Positions 62,015 through 64,000 of a stretch of DNA of 64,000 bases are shown piece after piece. Numbering within the stretch: position 1 is the stretch's first letter; each line of letters starts with the position of its first letter. A program made the translations under genes and the position numbers. The notes beneath the pieces were generated by a model. That model ran no database searches, was not told where the DNA came from, and saw only the letters and a list, made by a program, of their open reading frames with translations. Source of the stretch: DASWYT01 sp965246875 (GTDB taxonomy: Bacteria > Pseudomonadota > Alphaproteobacteria > Micavibrionales > SZUA-601); the NCBI GenBank assembly GCA_965246875.1, contig CBDFFU010000003.1, positions 496,001-560,000 on the forward strand. The letters run 5' to 3'.

Positions 62015-63716
62015 TCTGTCTCGTTTATTGTTGTGCGGCACAGCGTGTGTCACGTTACTGACGGCCTGCAATCTGACACCGGACTTTAAAACACCGGCTG
62101 TGTCGATGCCCGCCTATTTCAAAGAAGACACTGATAAAGGTGTTGTCGACGGACGGTGGGCGGCGGCCAGCGCGAGTGCCGGTCAATTGGACGATTCAAA
62201 CTGGTGGAGCATTTTCAATGATCCGGCGTTGAATGCATTGGAAGATCAAGCCACAGCGGCCAACCAGAATTTGTTGGCCGCGGCGGAACGGATCAATCAG
62301 GCTGAAGCGGTGTATCGCCAGACGCGCGCCAGCCTGTTTCCAGCAATCGGGCTGGGCGGGAATGCGGGGCGGGGTAATTTTCCCAATGGCGGCAAGCCGG
62401 CGACGAATTTCCAAGTACAGGCCACCGTTGCTTATGAAGTCGATCTTTTTGGCCGCATTCGCAACCAGACCGATATCGCGCGTTTGAATGCCGATGCGCA
62501 GCGTGATCTGTATCAGCAATCGGTTTTGTTTGTGCATGCCCAGGTGGCGCAAAGTTATTACGCGCTGCGCGCACTGGACACCGAACGTGATCTGTTGCGT
62601 CAGACGATTCAATTGCGTCAGAATGCTCAGAAACTGATCAAGAGCCGGTTTGATTTAGGGGAAACGGGTGAGCAGGATTATCTGCGTGCGCAAAATGAAC
62701 TGGCCTCTGCTCAGGCCGATTTGACGGCGCTGGATCGTCAGCGCAGCATTACGGAACATGCCTTGAGTATTTTGACCGGCAAGCCGCCGTCTGACACCAT
62801 TGTCGCCGAAGCGAAACTGCCGCGTGAATTGCCACTAGTGCCGGCTGGTCTGCCCGCCAGTGTGCTGGAGCGTCGCCCCGATATTGCCGCCGCGCAAAAA
62901 CAAGTGGCCAGTGCCAATGCGCAAATCGGTGTGGCGCGCGCCGCGTTTTTCCCGGTGCTGAATTTGACGGCAGCGGGTGGTTTAGCGGCTCCGGATTTAG
63001 GCGATGTCTTTCAATGGTCCAGCCGCACCTGGACATTGGGCCCATTGTTCGGTACGGCCTTGTCACTGCCGATCTTTGACGCCGGACGCCGTGTCGCCGC
63101 ACTGGATTTTGCCAAATCGGGTTATGCGGAACGTATCGCGACGTATCGTCAACAGGTGCTGGTCGCTTTTGGCGAGGTTGAAGATGCGTTGGTGTCGTTG
63201 CGCACCGAAGCGGAACAGGCGGAGCAATTGTATCGCGCCGCCGATGCATCGACTAAGGCCAATCATATTTCTGATTTGCGTTACAAAGAGGGTGAGACCA
63301 GTTTCCTGGAAGTTATCGACACGCAACGTGATGCGTTGAATGCGCAGCGCGCTTATACGCGGGTGCAGGGTCAGCGTTTTATCGATACGGTGACGTTGAT
63401 TCGTGCGTTGGGTGGTGGCTGGAGTCATGTCGCATTGAATCAGGCCACGACACAGACGGCACCGGCTGTAGCAAATACAGCGACGCCAGAGGTGAAGCCA
63501 ATTGCTGGTTCAGATCAGGCGACGGCACCGGAACCACAAGCCGCCAATCCGGCACCAGCAGCAAAACCGGTGGCAGCGTCAATGCCAAGCAAAGCCGAAA
63601 AGCCGGCAGCACCTGTAGTCAAGCAAGTGCCGAAACCTGCGCCGGCAGCCGTCGGTCAGCCAGTCAATGACGGCCATATTTTTTCGTTGGATCATCTGGC
63701 ACCATTGCGCCATTAA
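62001..63716 (+). CDS. Outer membrane efflux lipoprotein, NodT/OprM family
   Basis: 571 residues from the ATG at 62001, which overlaps the pump gene by 14 bases. Lipobox LLTAC (Cys at about residue 23) follows a short signal. Two OEP repeats give the barrel and helical tunnel: WWSIFNDPALNALEDQATAAN, then VAYEVDLFGRIRNQTD, and a second copy with LPIFDAGRRVAAL and YKEGETSFLEVIDTQRDAL. After about residue 480 comes an Ala/Pro/Lys-rich tail of roughly 90 residues that is not part of the fold. An upstream start at 61929 would lose the lipobox position. It closes the efflux operon and meets the convergent UDG gene. Confidence 0.93.
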   Translation: MTLFNLSRLLLCGTACVTLLTACNLTPDFKTPAVSMPAYFKEDTDKGVVDGRWAAASASAGQLDDSNWWSIFNDPALNALEDQATAANQNLLAAAERINQAEAVYRQTRASLFPAIGLGGNAGRGNFPNGGKPATNFQVQATVAYEVDLFGRIRNQTDIARLNADAQRDLYQQSVLFVHAQVAQSYYALRALDTERDLLRQTIQLRQNAQKLIKSRFDLGETGEQDYLRAQNELASAQADLTALDRQRSITEHALSILTGKPPSDTIVAEAKLPRELPLVPAGLPASVLERRPDIAAAQKQVASANAQIGVARAAFFPVLNLTAAGGLAAPDLGDVFQWSSRTWTLGPLFGTALSLPIFDAGRRVAALDFAKSGYAERIATYRQQVLVAFGEVEDALVSLRTEAEQAEQLYRAADASTKANHISDLRYKEGETSFLEVIDTQRDALNAQRAYTRVQGQRFIDTVTLIRALGGGWSHVALNQATTQTAPAVANTATPEVKPIAGSDQATAPEPQAANPAPAAKPVAASMPSKAEKPAAPVVKQVPKPAPAAVGQPVNDGHIFSLDHLAPLRH

Positions 63717-64000
63717 GCATTTGCGGTTTGCCAGGCGAGGGCCATGTCCTGATGCAGATGCAGATATAAAATCTGTTTTTGCGCGGCGTCCGGCATGCGC
63801 AAAATGGCGGACGGGTGATAGCTGACGATAATTTTGCGATCCGCCTGATCAAAGATCACGCCACGCTGGCTTTTCATGGTAAAGCCATGGCCGAGAAGAG
63901 ATCGCGCAGCGGTCAGGCCCAGACACAAAATCACCTTGGGCTGCACCAAAGCAATTTCCGTCATCAGCCACGGTTTACAGGCAGTAATTTCCCGCACGGT
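63713..64000 (-). CDS. Uracil-DNA glycosylase family protein (5' end outside window)
   Basis: Only the last 95 or so codons are present; the frame is open to the window edge. Visible: an ALVQPKVILCLGLTAARSLLG stretch and SYHPSAILRMPD near the end, the C-terminal catalytic-loop motif of family 4/UdgX-type uracil-DNA glycosylases. These remove uracil from DNA. Which subfamily it is depends on the missing N-terminal half. Its stop overlaps that of the efflux lipoprotein gene by four bases, tail to tail. Confidence 0.8.
   Translation of the reverse strand, partial: TVREITACKPWLMTEIALVQPKVILCLGLTAARSLLGHGFTMKSQRGVIFDQADRKIIVSYHPSAILRMPDAAQKQILYLHLHQDMALAWQTANA

Noticed and set aside
1..64000. tRNA, rRNA, CRISPR or prophage
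   Set aside because: Looked for and not found. The single holin-like protein is part of a YqjD/YqjE-type pair, not a phage lysis module.

Overview
The window reads as a chromosomal segment of an alphaproteobacterium of intermediate G+C. Pointers to that class are a GcrA-type cell-cycle regulator, PhaR with phbA/phbB, the block rsfS-rlmH and envC-ctpA-yibQ, a fabA-fabB-fabI operon, and the form of RpoB and RpoC. A Micavibrio-like or Rhodospirillales-like placement is only a guess. I see no rRNA, tRNA or CRISPR array.

Layout. 1-8.3 kb: rpoB (5' end outside the window) and rpoC with a strong terminator. 8.3-10.2 kb: an AT-rich RDD membrane protein, a CsaA-like tRNA-binding protein and a TraB/TIKI-like protein. 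10.2-19.5 kb, minus strand: rsfS, rlmH, then trpD-trpC and trpB-trpA, then envC, ctpA and a divergent polysaccharide deacetylase. The trp cluster is in two transcription units, and each is preceded by its own 14-residue Trp-rich leader peptide. trpD carries an in-frame amber codon. 19.6-28.3 kb: cyclophilin, SH3 protein, an AT-rich HExxH membrane protein, CofE-like ligase plus dihydrofolate reductase, fabA-fabB-fabI, rlmE and two unknowns. 28.4-38.3 kb: a large AsmA protein, a Rap1a/Tai-like orphan, PHB genes (phbB, phbA, a PhaC-type synthase and a small coiled-coil partner), argS and phaR. 38.3-44.0 kb: a lipoprotein, gcrA and a type I secretion ATPase/adaptor pair. 44.0-46.9 kb: palindromic repeats, a SIMPL protein, a perfect 16-bp parS-type palindrome and an intact IS1595-type element with a passenger gene. 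46.9-54.8 kb: small envelope and stress-type proteins around a KdpE-like regulator and a hybrid kinase. 54.9-64 kb: a KdpD-like kinase, an ArsR-type regulator, a complete RND efflux operon and the end of a uracil-DNA glycosylase-family gene.

How the genes work together. The minus-strand block combines ribosome maturation, tryptophan synthesis and septal peptidoglycan remodelling. fabA/B/I form an unsaturated fatty-acid module. phbA/phbB/phaC with phaR form a PHB storage module split by argS. The last 7 kb is a self-contained tripartite efflux pump with its probable regulator. The most notable signals are the duplicated trp leaders, the trpD nonsense codon, the parS site and the passenger-carrying IS.
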